A stretch of 64,000 nucleotides of DNA from positions 2,356,001-2,420,000 of the forward strand of contig NZ_CP113066.1 in the NCBI RefSeq assembly GCF_026625845.1. The letters run 5' to 3'. A program made the position numbers and the translations under genes. How positions within the stretch are numbered: position 1 is the first letter of the stretch; the number at the start of each line of letters is the position of its first letter. Below are positions 18,775-27,708 of the stretch, piece after piece. The notes beneath the pieces were generated by a model, which searched no databases, was not told where the DNA came from, and saw only the letters and a list, made by a program, of their open reading frames with translations. Source of the stretch: Agrococcus sp. SL85 (GTDB taxonomy: Bacteria > Actinomycetota > Actinomycetes > Actinomycetales > Microbacteriaceae).

Positions 18775-19719
18775 TCATGGCCGAACGGTGCCCCCGTCCT
18801 CCGAGCGGCGTCCGAGCAGGCTGTAGGCGACGACGCCGCCGACGACGAGCGCCAGTGCGGCCACGGTCGCCGGCGTGATCGCCTCGCCGAAGACCGGGAT
18901 CGCCACGAGCGTCGTGACCACGGGGCTCAGCGCGCCCCACGTCGCCGCCGTGCCGCCGAGCAGGCGCACCGCGGTCGCATAGGCGACGGTCGAGACGATC
19001 CCCGTGCCGATGCCCTGCAGGGCGCCGAAGAGCACGATGTCGTGGAGCGCCGCCTCCCCGCGCAGCAGGTTCGACGGCAGCGCGCCCGTCACGCCCAGCG
19101 CGAGCGCGACGAGCACCGAGGGCAGGCTGAGCACGAGGACGACGCTCGGCATGTCGAGCCGGGTGCCCCGCAGGCCCAGCGTGTAGATCGCCCAGAGCGC
19201 TCCACCGACGAGCAGCACGAGCACGCCCGCGCCCGCGGCGGCCGATCCCGTGAGCGCCGCGGTGCAGGCCGCGCCGACGCCGATGGTGGCGAGCGCGACC
19301 GCGCGACCCCGGCCGGGGCGCTCCCCGCGCCAGGCCAGGAGGATGATCGCGGCGAAGAGCGGCGCCGTGCCCGGCAGCAGGATGCCCACGAGCGCCGCCG
19401 AGGTGAGCTGCGCGCCGAGCGCCGAGACGAGGAAGTGCGGCAGCCCGCCCACGACGAGCAGCGCGAGCACCGCGCGAGGCTCGCGCCGGATGCCGTCGCG
19501 GAGCCGGCCGAGCATCGGCAGCAGGAGCAGCGCCGGCACGCCGAAGCGCAGCAGCGACGCGTCGACCATCGTGAGGCTCGATGCCCCGATCCCCCGCATC
19601 GTCAGCGCGAACGACGCCCACAGCGCCACCGTCGCAGCCATCGCGAGCACGCCGAGGAGCACGCGGCGGCGCGGCGGTGCGGCGATCATGAGGTCCACGC
19701 ACGCAACGCTAGGGAGCAT
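18775..19719 (-). CDS. EamA/DMT family transporter
   Basis: A 314-aa integral membrane protein with about ten hydrophobic helices in two EamA repeats (e.g. GVLAMAATVALWASFAL, VVLVLSLPSVLVALALGV). Such drug/metabolite transporters often export amino acids or metabolites. An Lrp/AsnC-type regulator is divergently encoded about 60 bases away, a usual arrangement for amino-acid exporters. An alternative start at MIAAPP, 11 residues in, is possible. Confidence 0.87.
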   Translation of the reverse strand: MLPSVACVDLMIAAPPRRRVLLGVLAMAATVALWASFALTMRGIGASSLTMVDASLLRFGVPALLLLPMLGRLRDGIRREPRAVLALLVVGGLPHFLVSALGAQLTSAALVGILLPGTAPLFAAIILLAWRGERPGRGRAVALATIGVGAACTAALTGSAAAGAGVLVLLVGGALWAIYTLGLRGTRLDMPSVVLVLSLPSVLVALALGVTGALPSNLLRGEAALHDIVLFGALQGIGTGIVSTVAYATAVRLLGGTAATWGALSPVVTTLVAIPVFGEAITPATVAALALVVGGVVAYSLLGRRSEDGGTVRP

Positions 19720-19779
19720 CGCGTGGCATCCGATTGCGATTCCTGCTCATCGAGCGGGATTCCTTGGCAGGATGTGCTC

Positions 19780-20241
19780 ATGCAGCTCGACGCCATCGAC
19801 CGCCGCATCCTGCTCGAGCTCCAGCAGGACGGCCGCATCAGCAACCAGGACCTCGCCGACCGCGTCGGCCTCTCCCCCTCGCCGTGCCTCCGCCGGGTGC
19901 GGGCGCTCGAGGCGGCCGGCATCATCGACCGCTACGCCGCGGTGCTCTCGGCCGAGGCCGTCGGCCTCCCCATCGTCGCGTTCGCGCGGCTCACCCTCGA
20001 CTCCCACTCCCCCGCCGCGGTCGACGAGATCGAGGCGCGGCTGCGCGCGATCCCGGAGGTCACCGAGGCGTACCTGCTCGCGGGCGATGACGACTACCTC
20101 GTCAAGGTCGCGATCGCCTCCTTCACCGCCTACGAGGACCTGCTGCGCCGCGAGCTGCGCGCCATCCCGCACCTCTCATCGATCACGACCACCTTCGCGT
20201 TCGGCGTCACGAAGCGCCCCTCGCCGCTGCCGATCCCCTAG
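19780..20241 (+). CDS. Lrp/AsnC family transcriptional regulator
   Basis: A 153-aa regulator. The AsnC-type HTH is at the N-terminus (LDAIDRRILLELQQDGRISNQDLADRVGLSPSPCLRRVRALEAAGII), followed by the RAM ligand-binding domain (EVTEAYLLAGDDDYLVKV). It probably senses an amino acid and controls the divergent DMT exporter. The 60-base shared intergenic region holds imperfect repeats of gattnc that could be its site, but no clean palindrome. Confidence 0.93.
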   Translation: MQLDAIDRRILLELQQDGRISNQDLADRVGLSPSPCLRRVRALEAAGIIDRYAAVLSAEAVGLPIVAFARLTLDSHSPAAVDEIEARLRAIPEVTEAYLLAGDDDYLVKVAIASFTAYEDLLRRELRAIPHLSSITTTFAFGVTKRPSPLPIP

Positions 20242-20408
20242 CCCGCGGCACTCGCGCGCCGCCTCCGCCCAGCGCCCCGGCCTGCGCGCAGGCCATCCGC
20301 GAGGCCGTCCGCCACGAACCCCTCCGGGACGCGCTCCCTGGTGCCTCGCACCCGCGCGGCGTAGCGTCCCAACCCGACGGCACCGACGCCGCACCCGAGG
20401 AGGTCACC

Positions 20409-20873
20409 ATGGCTCGCATCACCACCACCGCGCTCGCGCTGGGCGCAGCGCTGCTGCTCACCGCCTGCAGCAGCGGCGCAGCACCCGACGCGTCGTCCCC
20501 CGCCGGCGAGGCGCCGCCCGCCGCGACGAGCGACGCGGGCACGGGCAGCGGCACGGAGGCCGAGGCGGGCGCGATGGCGCTCATGGCGGTCGTCGGCAGC
20601 GCCGACGACCCCGAGGCCTACGAGATCTCGATCACCGACGCCGACGGGCAGCCCGTCACCTCGGTGCCCGCGGGCGACTACGAGCTCACCTTCGTCGACG
20701 AGTCGACGATGCACAACTTCCACATCATGGGCCCGGGCGGCGTCGACATCGCCACCGACGTCGCCGGCAGCGACACCTCGACCGTGCAGGTGACGCTCGA
20801 GCCCGGCACCTACGACTACCTCTGCGACCCGCACCCGACGTCGATGGTGGGCACGCTCGAGGTCACCGGCTAG
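20409..20873 (+). CDS. cupredoxin-like lipoprotein
   Basis: A 154-aa secreted lipoprotein. The signal peptide ends in lipobox LTAC with the lipidated Cys at residue 20, followed by a Ser/Ala/Gly/Glu linker. The C-terminal 90 residues form a plastocyanin-like domain. A type-1 copper site is visible: His in MHNFHIMG, and Cys, His and Met in YLCDPHPTSMVG. It is a candidate periplasmic-side electron carrier or copper-binding protein. It is followed by a 49-aa membrane peptide gene and a strong terminator. Confidence 0.87.
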   Translation: MARITTTALALGAALLLTACSSGAAPDASSPAGEAPPAATSDAGTGSGTEAEAGAMALMAVVGSADDPEAYEISITDADGQPVTSVPAGDYELTFVDESTMHNFHIMGPGGVDIATDVAGSDTSTVQVTLEPGTYDYLCDPHPTSMVGTLEVTG

Positions 20874-20902
20874 GCACAGCGAGGATCGCTACCGTGGGAG
20901 GC

Positions 20903-21052
20903 ATGCACCGCATCGCCGCAGCCGCCGCAGACCACGCCGTCGCCCTCGACGAGCCCATGAACCTCGTCATCCTCGGCGCGACGGGCCTCGCGACCATCGC
21001 CTTCCTCGCGCTGGTCGGCGCCTTCGCCGCGTCGCTCCGCGACCGGGGCTGA
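20903..21052 (+). CDS. small single-pass membrane protein (49 aa)
   Basis: A 49-aa open frame starting ATG with GGGAG just upstream, 29 bases after the cupredoxin gene. It has one clear transmembrane helix (about MNLVILGATGLATIAFLALVGAFA) ending in a basic SLRDRG tail. It ends just before a strong hairpin, which supports it as the last gene of the cupredoxin unit. Function unknown. Confidence 0.55.
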   Translation: MHRIAAAAADHAVALDEPMNLVILGATGLATIAFLALVGAFAASLRDRG

Positions 21053-21064
21053 CCCGCACGACGT

Positions 21065-21103
21065 CAGCGGCCCCGGCACCCCTCGAGGGTGTCGGGGCCG
21101 CTG
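21065..21103. terminator. bidirectional hairpin terminator
   Basis: Two 17-base arms (21065-21081 and 21087-21103) around loop ctcga; one mismatch that becomes a G-U pair in RNA. It lies between the small membrane protein gene (+) and the BCCT gene (-), so it can end both transcripts. No T-tract, as usual in high-GC actinomycetes. Confidence 0.8.
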
Positions 21104-21117
21104 GCGTCTCGGCGCTC

Positions 21118-23088
21118 TCAGGCGCGCGGGCCCTGCTCGCCCTGACGCTCGTCGTCGCCACCGGCGAGCCGCTCGTCGCCGTCGGCCTGCTCCAGGTCGA
21201 CGGCGGCCTGCGACGCCGCGAACTCCGGCGTGTCGAAGACCTCGCCCGCGATCGGATCCTGCGCGACCTGCTCCTCGTCGACCGTCGCGACGCCGTCCGG
21301 CCCGAGCTCCACGGCCCCCGCGGGCACCTCGTGCAGCGCGACGAGGAACTCGCCCGAGGGCACCGCTGCGGGCGCGGGCTGCTCACGGCGCGAGAGGCCT
21401 GCGAACGTCGTCGAGATCTCCCGGCGCCAGCCGCCCCGGCGACCGTCGGCCGCCGGCTCCGCGTCGGTCGCCGGCGCGGCCCCGCCGAGCGCGAGCGCGC
21501 CGTTCGAGGCGATGCGCGCGCGCATGTAGCGCGGCGCGCTCGCGACCTCGAAGTGGAACGCCCGCAGCAGCGAGATGCACGCGAGCGCCATGATGATCGA
21601 GAACGGCACCGCCGTCGCGATCGACGCGGTCTGCAGCGCCGTGAGCGCCTCCGAGCCGCCGACGATGAGCAGCACGCCCGCGGCACCCGCGGCGACGACG
21701 ACCCAGAGAACGCGCGTGAGGCGCGGCGTCTCGGTCGCCCCGCCCGTGGCGAGGATGTCGACCACGAGCGCGCCGGAGTCGGCGGAGGTCACGAAGAAGA
21801 AGACGATGATGAGGATCGCGAGCACGCTCGTCACCGCGGCGGCCGGGTAGGTCTCGAGCAGGTGGAACAGCGAGGTGTTCGTGTCGACGGCGCCGTCCAC
21901 GAGCATGTCGCCCTCGGTGAGCTGCCGCAGGATCGCGGCGTCGCCGAAGATCGAGAACCACAGGATGCCGATCACCGTGGGCGCGAGCAGCACGCCGAAG
22001 ACGAACTGGCGGATCGTGCGGCCGCGCGAGATGCGCGCGATGAACATGCCGACGAAGGGCGCCCAGCTCATCCACCAGCCCCAGTAGAAGATGGTCCAGC
22101 CGCCGGCCCAGCCGTCGGTCGCGAGCGGCCACGTCTCGAGCGCGATGCCGGGCAGCGACGCGATGTAGGAGCCGGTGTTCGCCACGATCGACTGCAGGAT
22201 CACGAGCGTCGGACCCAGCAGCAGCACGAAGAGCGCGAGGAGCCCCGCGAGCGACATGTTGATGTTCGAGAGCCACTTCAGGCCGCGGTCGAGGCCCGTG
22301 ATGACCGACAGCGTCGCGAGGCCCGTGACGACCGCGATGAGGACGATCGCGAGCGTCGGGGTCTGCTCGAACCAGCCGAGGAAGTCGAGGCCCGCCATGA
22401 TCTGCTGCACGCCGAGGCCGAGCGAGGTGGCGACGCCGAACATCGTGCCGACGATCGCGACGACGTCGACGACGTGCCCCATCCAGCCCTCGACGCGCTC
22501 GCGGCCGAGCATCGGCTCGAGCAGCCAGCGGATCGACAGCGGACGCCCGCGGCGGAAGGTCATGTAGGCGAGACCGAGGCCCACGACCACGTAGATCGCC
22601 CAGGCGTGCAGGCCCCAGTGGTAGAGCGTGAGGTCCATCGCGAGCCGCCCAGCGGCCGTCGTGCCCGGCTCGACCCCGGCGTTCTCGGGCGGCGTCGTCA
22701 TGTGCGAGAGCGGCTCGGCCACCGAGTAGAAGACGAGGCCGATGCCCATGCCGGCCGAGAACAGCATCGTGAACCACGACACGGTCGAGAACTCCGGCTC
22801 CTCGTCGTCGCGGCCGAGGCGGATGCTGCCGATGCGCGAGAGCCCGACGTACAGGGCGAAGACGACGAAGGCGGAGGCCGCGAGCACGTACCACCAGCCG
22901 ACGCCGTTCGTGATGGCCGTGTTCAGCACCGTGAACGCATCGCCCCCGGTCTGGGCGTACACGATCGCGAACGCCGTGAGCGCGACGATGAGCAGGATCG
23001 CGGGGATGAACACCGGCTTGCTCAGCTGCCGCCAGACCTCGGCGGGCGCCCAGTCGCGCTGGAGCTGGGATGGGGCGCGTTCGGACAT
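21118..23088 (-). CDS. BCCT family betaine/carnitine/choline transporter
   Basis: A 656-aa transporter with about 12 transmembrane segments. The family signature WWMSWAPFVGMFIARISRGRTIRQF is intact. The Trp-rich helix near FNLFHWGLHAWA is seen here as LYHWGLHAWAIYV. The N-terminus is short and the roughly 100-residue C-terminal tail is hydrophilic and acidic (ERLAGGDDERQGEQGPRA), typical of osmosensing members such as BetP. It imports compatible solutes such as glycine betaine. The start MSERAPS at 23088 is chosen because upstream residues are low-complexity. Confidence 0.92.
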   Translation of the reverse strand: MSERAPSQLQRDWAPAEVWRQLSKPVFIPAILLIVALTAFAIVYAQTGGDAFTVLNTAITNGVGWWYVLAASAFVVFALYVGLSRIGSIRLGRDDEEPEFSTVSWFTMLFSAGMGIGLVFYSVAEPLSHMTTPPENAGVEPGTTAAGRLAMDLTLYHWGLHAWAIYVVVGLGLAYMTFRRGRPLSIRWLLEPMLGRERVEGWMGHVVDVVAIVGTMFGVATSLGLGVQQIMAGLDFLGWFEQTPTLAIVLIAVVTGLATLSVITGLDRGLKWLSNINMSLAGLLALFVLLLGPTLVILQSIVANTGSYIASLPGIALETWPLATDGWAGGWTIFYWGWWMSWAPFVGMFIARISRGRTIRQFVFGVLLAPTVIGILWFSIFGDAAILRQLTEGDMLVDGAVDTNTSLFHLLETYPAAAVTSVLAILIIVFFFVTSADSGALVVDILATGGATETPRLTRVLWVVVAAGAAGVLLIVGGSEALTALQTASIATAVPFSIIMALACISLLRAFHFEVASAPRYMRARIASNGALALGGAAPATDAEPAADGRRGGWRREISTTFAGLSRREQPAPAAVPSGEFLVALHEVPAGAVELGPDGVATVDEEQVAQDPIAGEVFDTPEFAASQAAVDLEQADGDERLAGGDDERQGEQGPRA

Positions 23089-23225
23089 GCGGGACCTCCG
23101 CGCGAGCGGCCCGGGCTCTCGCGCTGCTGCTGGTGCGGACGTTCGGGCCGCCCACCAGGCTAGGGCGGCGTGCTGGAAGGGCGCTGGCGGGGTACAGCGC
23201 AGCCGTCGCCGCCTACAGTGTCCCC

Positions 23226-24032
23226 ATGCATCCCTCCGACGCGCGCTCCGAGCGGCCGGTGCCGACGGACCGGCCCGATGCACGCCGCGCGGGCCTCGCG
23301 CGGCGCCTGCTCGTCGAGGAGCGCGCGGTGCCGCGCGCCGAGCGACGCGCGCTGCTGGCCCTCGCCGCCACGAGCGCGCTGCTCGGCGCCGCCCTGTTCA
23401 CCACGATGCTCGTGGGCGTCCGCACCGGCGGCGGCGCGGCGCTGCTCGACCAGCCGGTCATGGACTGGTTCCTCACCCTCCGCGACGCGCAGGAGACCTC
23501 CGCCATGGCGGTGCTCGCGTGGATCTTCGGCCCCGTGGGCATGCCGATCGTCGTGCTCGTCGCAGGCGTCGGCTGGGCGCTGCTCGCCACCCACCTCTGG
23601 CGGCCGCTGCTGCTGTGGTTCGGCATGGCGCTTGGCGTCGCCACCGCGCTCATCCTCGCCCCGATCGTGCAGCACCCTCGGCCTCCGGTCGAGGACATGC
23701 TGCTGCACGTCGACCGCACCTTCTCGTTCCCCTCGGGCCATGTGCTCGGCGCTGCCGACTTCCTGCTCATCTCGGCGTTCCTGCTGGCCTCGCGGCTGCG
23801 CTCGCCGTGGGCGCGGGCGGGCCTGTTCGCGCTCGCCGTCGTGGGCATCGTCGTGCAGATCTACAGCCGGCTCTACCTCGGCTACCACTGGCTCACCGAC
23901 GTGCTGGGATCGGTGGGCATCTCGCTCATGATCCTGGGCCTCGTGATCGCGGTCGACACGTGGCGCACGGTGCGCGTCGAGGGCGAGCCGGTCACGGGGC
24001 CGCTCTCGATGCCGCAGCGCGACGGCACCTGA
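23226..24032 (+). CDS. PAP2 family phosphatase, membrane-bound
   Basis: A 268-aa protein with about five or six membrane helices. The PAP2 catalytic motifs are QHPRPPVED (equivalent to the K/R..RP motif), FPSGH near residue 177, and SRLYLGYHWLTDVLGS. Predicted to dephosphorylate lipid substrates such as phosphatidate or undecaprenyl pyrophosphate on the outer face of the membrane. It is divergent from the BCCT gene. Confidence 0.88.
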   Translation: MHPSDARSERPVPTDRPDARRAGLARRLLVEERAVPRAERRALLALAATSALLGAALFTTMLVGVRTGGGAALLDQPVMDWFLTLRDAQETSAMAVLAWIFGPVGMPIVVLVAGVGWALLATHLWRPLLLWFGMALGVATALILAPIVQHPRPPVEDMLLHVDRTFSFPSGHVLGAADFLLISAFLLASRLRSPWARAGLFALAVVGIVVQIYSRLYLGYHWLTDVLGSVGISLMILGLVIAVDTWRTVRVEGEPVTGPLSMPQRDGT

Positions 24033-24188
24033 GGCGCAGCCCGCGGCCTGCGGCGGAGGACGTCAGGCGCACGGCTCCCAGTGCGCTCGCCGGGAGGCCT
24101 GCGAGGATGCGGGGGTTCGGGGATGCGAGGTCCGCCCTGCGACGCCGCGCGACCGGGCTCCGGCCGCGCCCAGCACCGGGAGGACGGC

Positions 24189-25722
24189 ATGCACGCACAC
24201 GGGGCCATCGGCCCGGGCACGATGCTCGCGGACCGCTACCGGATGGGCGAGGTCGTGGGCTCCGGCGGCATGGCGAGCGTCTACCGCGCCGTCGACGAGG
24301 TGCTCGGCCGCGAGGTCGCCGTCAAGGTGCTGGCCGGCGGCAGCGCCGACCCGGCCGCGGCCGAGCGTGAGCGGGCGGAGCTGCAGCTGCTGGCGACGCT
24401 CGACCACCGCGCGCTCGTGACGCTCTACGACGCCGTCGAGGCGCACGTCGAGGGCCGCCCCGTCACCTGCCTCGTCATGGAGCTCGTCGACGGCCCGTCG
24501 CTCGCGAGCCGGCTCGCCGCCGTCCCGGAGAGCAGCCCGCCCATCGCCGCGGAGGACGCGCGCTGGCTCGCGCGCGACCTCGCCGAGGCGCTCGCGGTCG
24601 TCCACGCCCGCGGCGTCGTGCACCGCGACGTCAAGCCCGCGAACATCCTGCTCGCCCCCTCCCCCGCCCCCGGGCGGGAGTTCGGCGCCAAGCTCGCCGA
24701 CTTCGGCATCGCCGCGCTCGTCGACGGCACGCGGCTGACGGCGACCGGCACGGTGCTTGGCAGCGCCGGCTACCTGAGCCCGGAGCAGACGACGGGCGAT
24801 CGCGTCGGGCCCGCCTCGGACGTCTACTCGCTGGGCCTCGTGGTGCTCGAGGCGCTCACCGGGCGGCAGGAGTACGGCGGGCCGCTCATGGAGGCCGTCT
24901 CGGCGCGCCTCGTGCGCGACCCGGTCATCCCCGTCTCGCTCGGCGCCCCCTGGACGACGCTGCTCGCGGCCATGACCGCGAGGGACCCCGCGGCGCGGCC
25001 CTCGGCGGCGGAGGTCGCCGCGAGCCTCGACGGAGCGACCGGACCGCTGCCCGGGGCGTCGGCGATCGCCGCGGGCCCGACCGAGGACGCGACGGCGCCG
25101 ATCTCTGCGGGCGAGGCTCGCGGCGGCCGGCGCCGCAGCGGGTGCGCCGGCGCTCGGCGCGGCCGCGGCTCCCGAGCCCGAGCCCGCGACCGCGCGGCTC
25201 ACTGCGGTGGACGACCCAGGCGCCGCCGCCGCCCCCGTCCCCGCGGACGCCGGTCGGCCCGCACCGCGCCGCCGCCGCGCGGCGCTCGTCGTCGCGGCCG
25301 TCGCGGTGGCCGCCGTCGCCGCGGGCGGCGCCGCGGTGGCGATGACGGGCATGGGCGCCCGGACGCCCGAGGCCGACGCCGAGCAGAGCCAGCAGGCCCC
25401 CGCGCCCACGGTGTCGCCGCCCGCGGCCGAGACCGGCGTCGCCGACGAGGGCACGACGGGCGTCGGCGCCGTGGTGACGACGCCCGAACCGGCATCGACC
25501 CCGACGCCCTCCGCCGATCCCTCCCCCACCGCGAGCACCGAGCCGGTCGAACCCGCCCCGACGGCGCCGGTCGAGCCGGCTCCCGTCGAGCCGGCACCCG
25601 AGGAGCCGGCGCCCGAGGAGCCGGCACCCGAGGAGCCGGCCCCGACCCAGCCCGCGCCGGAGCAGCCGGCCCCCGAGCCCGCCCCGACCCCGGGCACGGG
25701 CGGCGCGACCCCGGCACCGTAG
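24189..25722 (+). pseudogene. Ser/Thr protein kinase with transmembrane helix and Pro-rich tail, frameshifted as assembled
   Basis: PknB-like kinase. The N-terminal kinase domain is complete: Gly loop GSGGMASVY, Lys46 in VAVKVL, HRDVKPANILL, DFGIAAL and GSAGYLSPEQ. About 320 residues in, the frame breaks at 25114-25120 (AGGCTCG). Reading AGGCGCTCG continues as EALAAAGAAAGAP and joins a second block. That block has a membrane helix (AALVVAAVAVAAVAAGGAAVAM) and an extracellular Pro/Glu/Ala-rich tail with repeated EPAPE units. Intracellular kinase, membrane anchor and cell-wall-spanning tail form the expected architecture, so the gene is probably intact in the organism. Confidence 0.82.
25552..25690 (+). 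repeat. EPAPE-type coding repeats
   Basis: In the kinase tail, a 15-base unit like gagccggcacccgag (EPAPE) recurs in tandem several times with small changes (VEPAP, EEPAP, TQPAP, EQPAP). Such Pro-rich tandem units often act as wall-spanning spacers and can vary in copy number. Confidence 0.8.
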
Positions 25723-25748
25723 CCGCGGCGCGGCGTGGCGCCCGCGCG

Positions 25749-26516
25749 CTAGTCCACGGAGCCCCGCTCGGGCCGGGCCTCGAGGACCGCGAGGTCGCGC
25801 TCGGCGTAGCGGTGGTGCTCCCACTCCTCCTCGAGGATCGTGTGGAGGCAGCTGCGCACGGTCTCCGGGTGCTCGGGCGCCCACGGATTCGCACGCGGCT
25901 CGTCGAGGAGCGCGGGCGTCGCCGTCGCGAGCAGCGCGTCGACCATCGCGACGCGGTCGGCGCGCACCTCGAGCACGCGCGCCCAGCTCGGCGCCGCCTC
26001 CGAGAAGACCCCGGTGTCGTTGCCGTCGGCGGCGTACTCCTCGTTGGGCTGCCCGATGGGGTGGAAGGGCGCGTCGACGCGCAGGATCCCGCGGCGCAGC
26101 CAGGTGTCGGTCGCCATGACGAGGTGGCGGATCGTCTGCGCGAGGGACCACTCGCCGTCGACCCGCTCGTCGACCGCACCCGCCGGCATCCGCTCGGCGC
26201 GCGCGATCGTCGCCGCCCACGTGCGCTGCGCGGCGGCCCAGCACGCCTGGAGGTCCTCGAGGTCGTGGGCCCTGCGGAGCCGGCGTCCCGGATAGCGGGC
26301 GTCGAGCGCGGCGTCGACGAGCGGCGCGACGTCGACGCCGTTGACGAGCAGCACGCTCTCGCCGTCGAGCAGCCAGGGCGCGTCGAGGTCGGCGCCTGCC
26401 AGCTCGACGCCGCGCATCACGACGTCGGAGAGGTCGGCGCGCACGAAGCGGGCGCCGCGCAGCGAGACGTCGACGAAGGCGTCGCCCGCGAGATCCTCGC
26501 CGCGGTGCTCGGTCAC
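25749..26516 (-). CDS. DinB-family protein with pentapeptide-like N-terminus
   Basis: A 255-aa protein. Residues about 10-45 show pentapeptide-like A(D/N)LxX repeats (SLRGARFVRADLSDVVMRGVELAGADL). The remainder is a DinB-like four-helix domain with DGEWSLAQTIRHLVMATDTW and EEEWEHHRYAERDL, supplying His residues for a metal site. DinB-like enzymes include thiol-dependent S-transferases. The GTG start overlaps the stop of the upstream gene by 4 bases. Substrate unknown. Confidence 0.75.
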   Translation of the reverse strand: MTEHRGEDLAGDAFVDVSLRGARFVRADLSDVVMRGVELAGADLDAPWLLDGESVLLVNGVDVAPLVDAALDARYPGRRLRRAHDLEDLQACWAAAQRTWAATIARAERMPAGAVDERVDGEWSLAQTIRHLVMATDTWLRRGILRVDAPFHPIGQPNEEYAADGNDTGVFSEAAPSWARVLEVRADRVAMVDALLATATPALLDEPRANPWAPEHPETVRSCLHTILEEEWEHHRYAERDLAVLEARPERGSVD

Positions 26517-26920
26517 GACGGCCGCCGCTCGAGCGCGACGACGGGGATCGTGCGCGCGGTCCGTGCCTCGTAGCCCGCGAAGGCGGGGCTCGTGGCGAGG
26601 AACCGCGCCCACGCCGCATCGCGCTCGACCCCCGCGAGCACCCGCGCGCGCACCGGCACCTCCCCCGCGTCGGGCGTCTCGATCCGGGTGTCGGGGTTGG
26701 CTCGGAGGTTGTGGAACCAGGTGGGATGCTCGGGCGCGCCCGCCTTGGAGGCCGCGACGAGCCACGTGTCCTGGCCGTCGCGCAGGCCCATCGCGGGCGC
26801 GACGCGCTCGGCGCCGCTGCGCGCGCCGACGTGGTGCAGCAGCACGAGGCTGCGGCCGAAGCCGCGCACCTGCCCGCCGTTCGCCCGGAACTGCTCGATC
26901 ACGTCCTCGTCGAAGCCCAT
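26513..26920 (-). CDS. deazaflavin (F420)-dependent nitroreductase family protein
   Basis: A 135-aa split-beta-barrel protein of the Ddn-like family: VIEQFRANGGQVRGFGRSLVLLHHVGARSG at the start, then WLVAASKAGAPEHPTWFHNLRANPDTRI in the middle. Members use F420 or related flavins to reduce diverse substrates. The start MGFDEDV at 26920 is chosen over a longer frame because the family begins here and GGGAGGG lies just upstream. Coupled by a 4-base overlap to the DinB-type gene. Divergent from the ArsR-VOC operon. Confidence 0.82.
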   Translation of the reverse strand: MGFDEDVIEQFRANGGQVRGFGRSLVLLHHVGARSGAERVAPAMGLRDGQDTWLVAASKAGAPEHPTWFHNLRANPDTRIETPDAGEVPVRARVLAGVERDAAWARFLATSPAFAGYEARTARTIPVVALERRPS

Positions 26921-26957
26921 GCGCCCTCCCGGCACCGACGCTAGTGGAGCGAGGCCC

Positions 26958-26987
26958 TTGACATGCAAGTGTTTGCTTGCCTATCGT
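26958..26987 (+). promoter_or_regulatory. ArsR-VOC promoter with operator in spacer, probably leaderless
   Basis: A consensus -35 TTGACA (26958-26963), an 18-base spacer and -10 TATCGT (26982-26987). The spacer carries the inverted repeat GCAAG-N6-CTTGC (within 26965-26980), the expected place for an ArsR-type operator. The -10 ends only 6 bases before the ATG at 26994 and there is no ribosome site, so the transcript is probably leaderless. Confidence 0.65.
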
Positions 26988-26993
26988 CACGGC

Positions 26994-27278
26994 ATGGCCG
27001 ACGTGTACCGCGCGCTCGACGACGAGACGAGGCGCATGCTCCTCGACGAGCTCGCGGCGCGCGACGACCAGACCCTGTTCGAGCTCTGCGGCGCGCTCGC
27101 GATGCGCCACGGGCTCAGCAGCTCGCGCCAGGCGATCTCGCAGCACCTCGCGGTGCTCGAGGAGGCCGGGCTCGTCACCACCCGGCGGCACGGCCGCACC
27201 AAGCTCCACCGATTCGACCCCGGCCCGCTCGCGCAGATCGCCGAGCGGTGGCCCAGCCCCAGGAGGGACCGACCATGA
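26994..27278 (+). CDS. ArsR-family transcriptional regulator
   Basis: A 94-aa winged-helix repressor: VYRALDDETRRMLLDELAARDDQTLFELC followed by the recognition helix SSSRQAISQHLAVLEEAGLVTTRRHGRTKLH. It has no metal-binding Cys pair, so it belongs to the non-metal ArsR-like group often paired with VOC or SRPBCC genes. It overlaps the VOC gene by 4 bases (ATGA). Probably represses its own operon through the inverted repeat in the promoter. Confidence 0.9.
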   Translation: MADVYRALDDETRRMLLDELAARDDQTLFELCGALAMRHGLSSSRQAISQHLAVLEEAGLVTTRRHGRTKLHRFDPGPLAQIAERWPSPRRDRP

Positions 27279-27673
27279 GGATCCGGCTCACGAGCGTCTT
27301 CGTCGACGACCAGCGCGCGGCGCTCGCCTTCTACACCGAGGCCCTCGGCTTCCAGGTGCAGCACGACATCCCGCTCGGCGACGACGCGTGGCTCACGGTC
27401 GTGAGCCCCGAGGACCCCGAGGGGCCCGCGCTGCTGCTCGAGCCCTCGAGCCACCCGGCCGTCGGCCCCTACCGCGCGGCGCTCGCGCAGGACGGCATCC
27501 CCGCCGTCCAGTTCGAGGTCGCCGACCTGGCGGCCGAGCACGCGCGGCTCGCCGCGCGCGGCGTCGCCTTCACGCAGCCGCCGACGGACATCGGGATGGC
27601 GTGGGTCGCGGTGCTCGACGACACCTGCGGCAACCTCGTGCAGCTCCTGCAGCCGAAGGCCGTGCCCGCCTGA
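27275..27673 (+). CDS. VOC/glyoxalase-family protein
   Basis: A 132-aa single-domain VOC protein: RLTSVFVDDQRAALAFYTEALGFQVQHDIPLGDDAWLTVVSPEDPEG at the start and WVAVLDDTCGNLVQLLQP at the end. It is translationally coupled to the ArsR-type regulator. Probably a detoxification or binding protein induced by the regulator's ligand. Confidence 0.9.
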   Translation: MRIRLTSVFVDDQRAALAFYTEALGFQVQHDIPLGDDAWLTVVSPEDPEGPALLLEPSSHPAVGPYRAALAQDGIPAVQFEVADLAAEHARLAARGVAFTQPPTDIGMAWVAVLDDTCGNLVQLLQPKAVPA

Positions 27674-27708
27674 GCGAGTGAGCGCGGCAGCGCCCGTACG
27701 ATGCCGTC

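Noticed and set aside
24033..24188. Extra small gene between the PAP2 and kinase genes
   Set aside because: Open frames there have no ribosome site and only Arg/Gly-rich composition; probably promoter sequence for the kinase gene.
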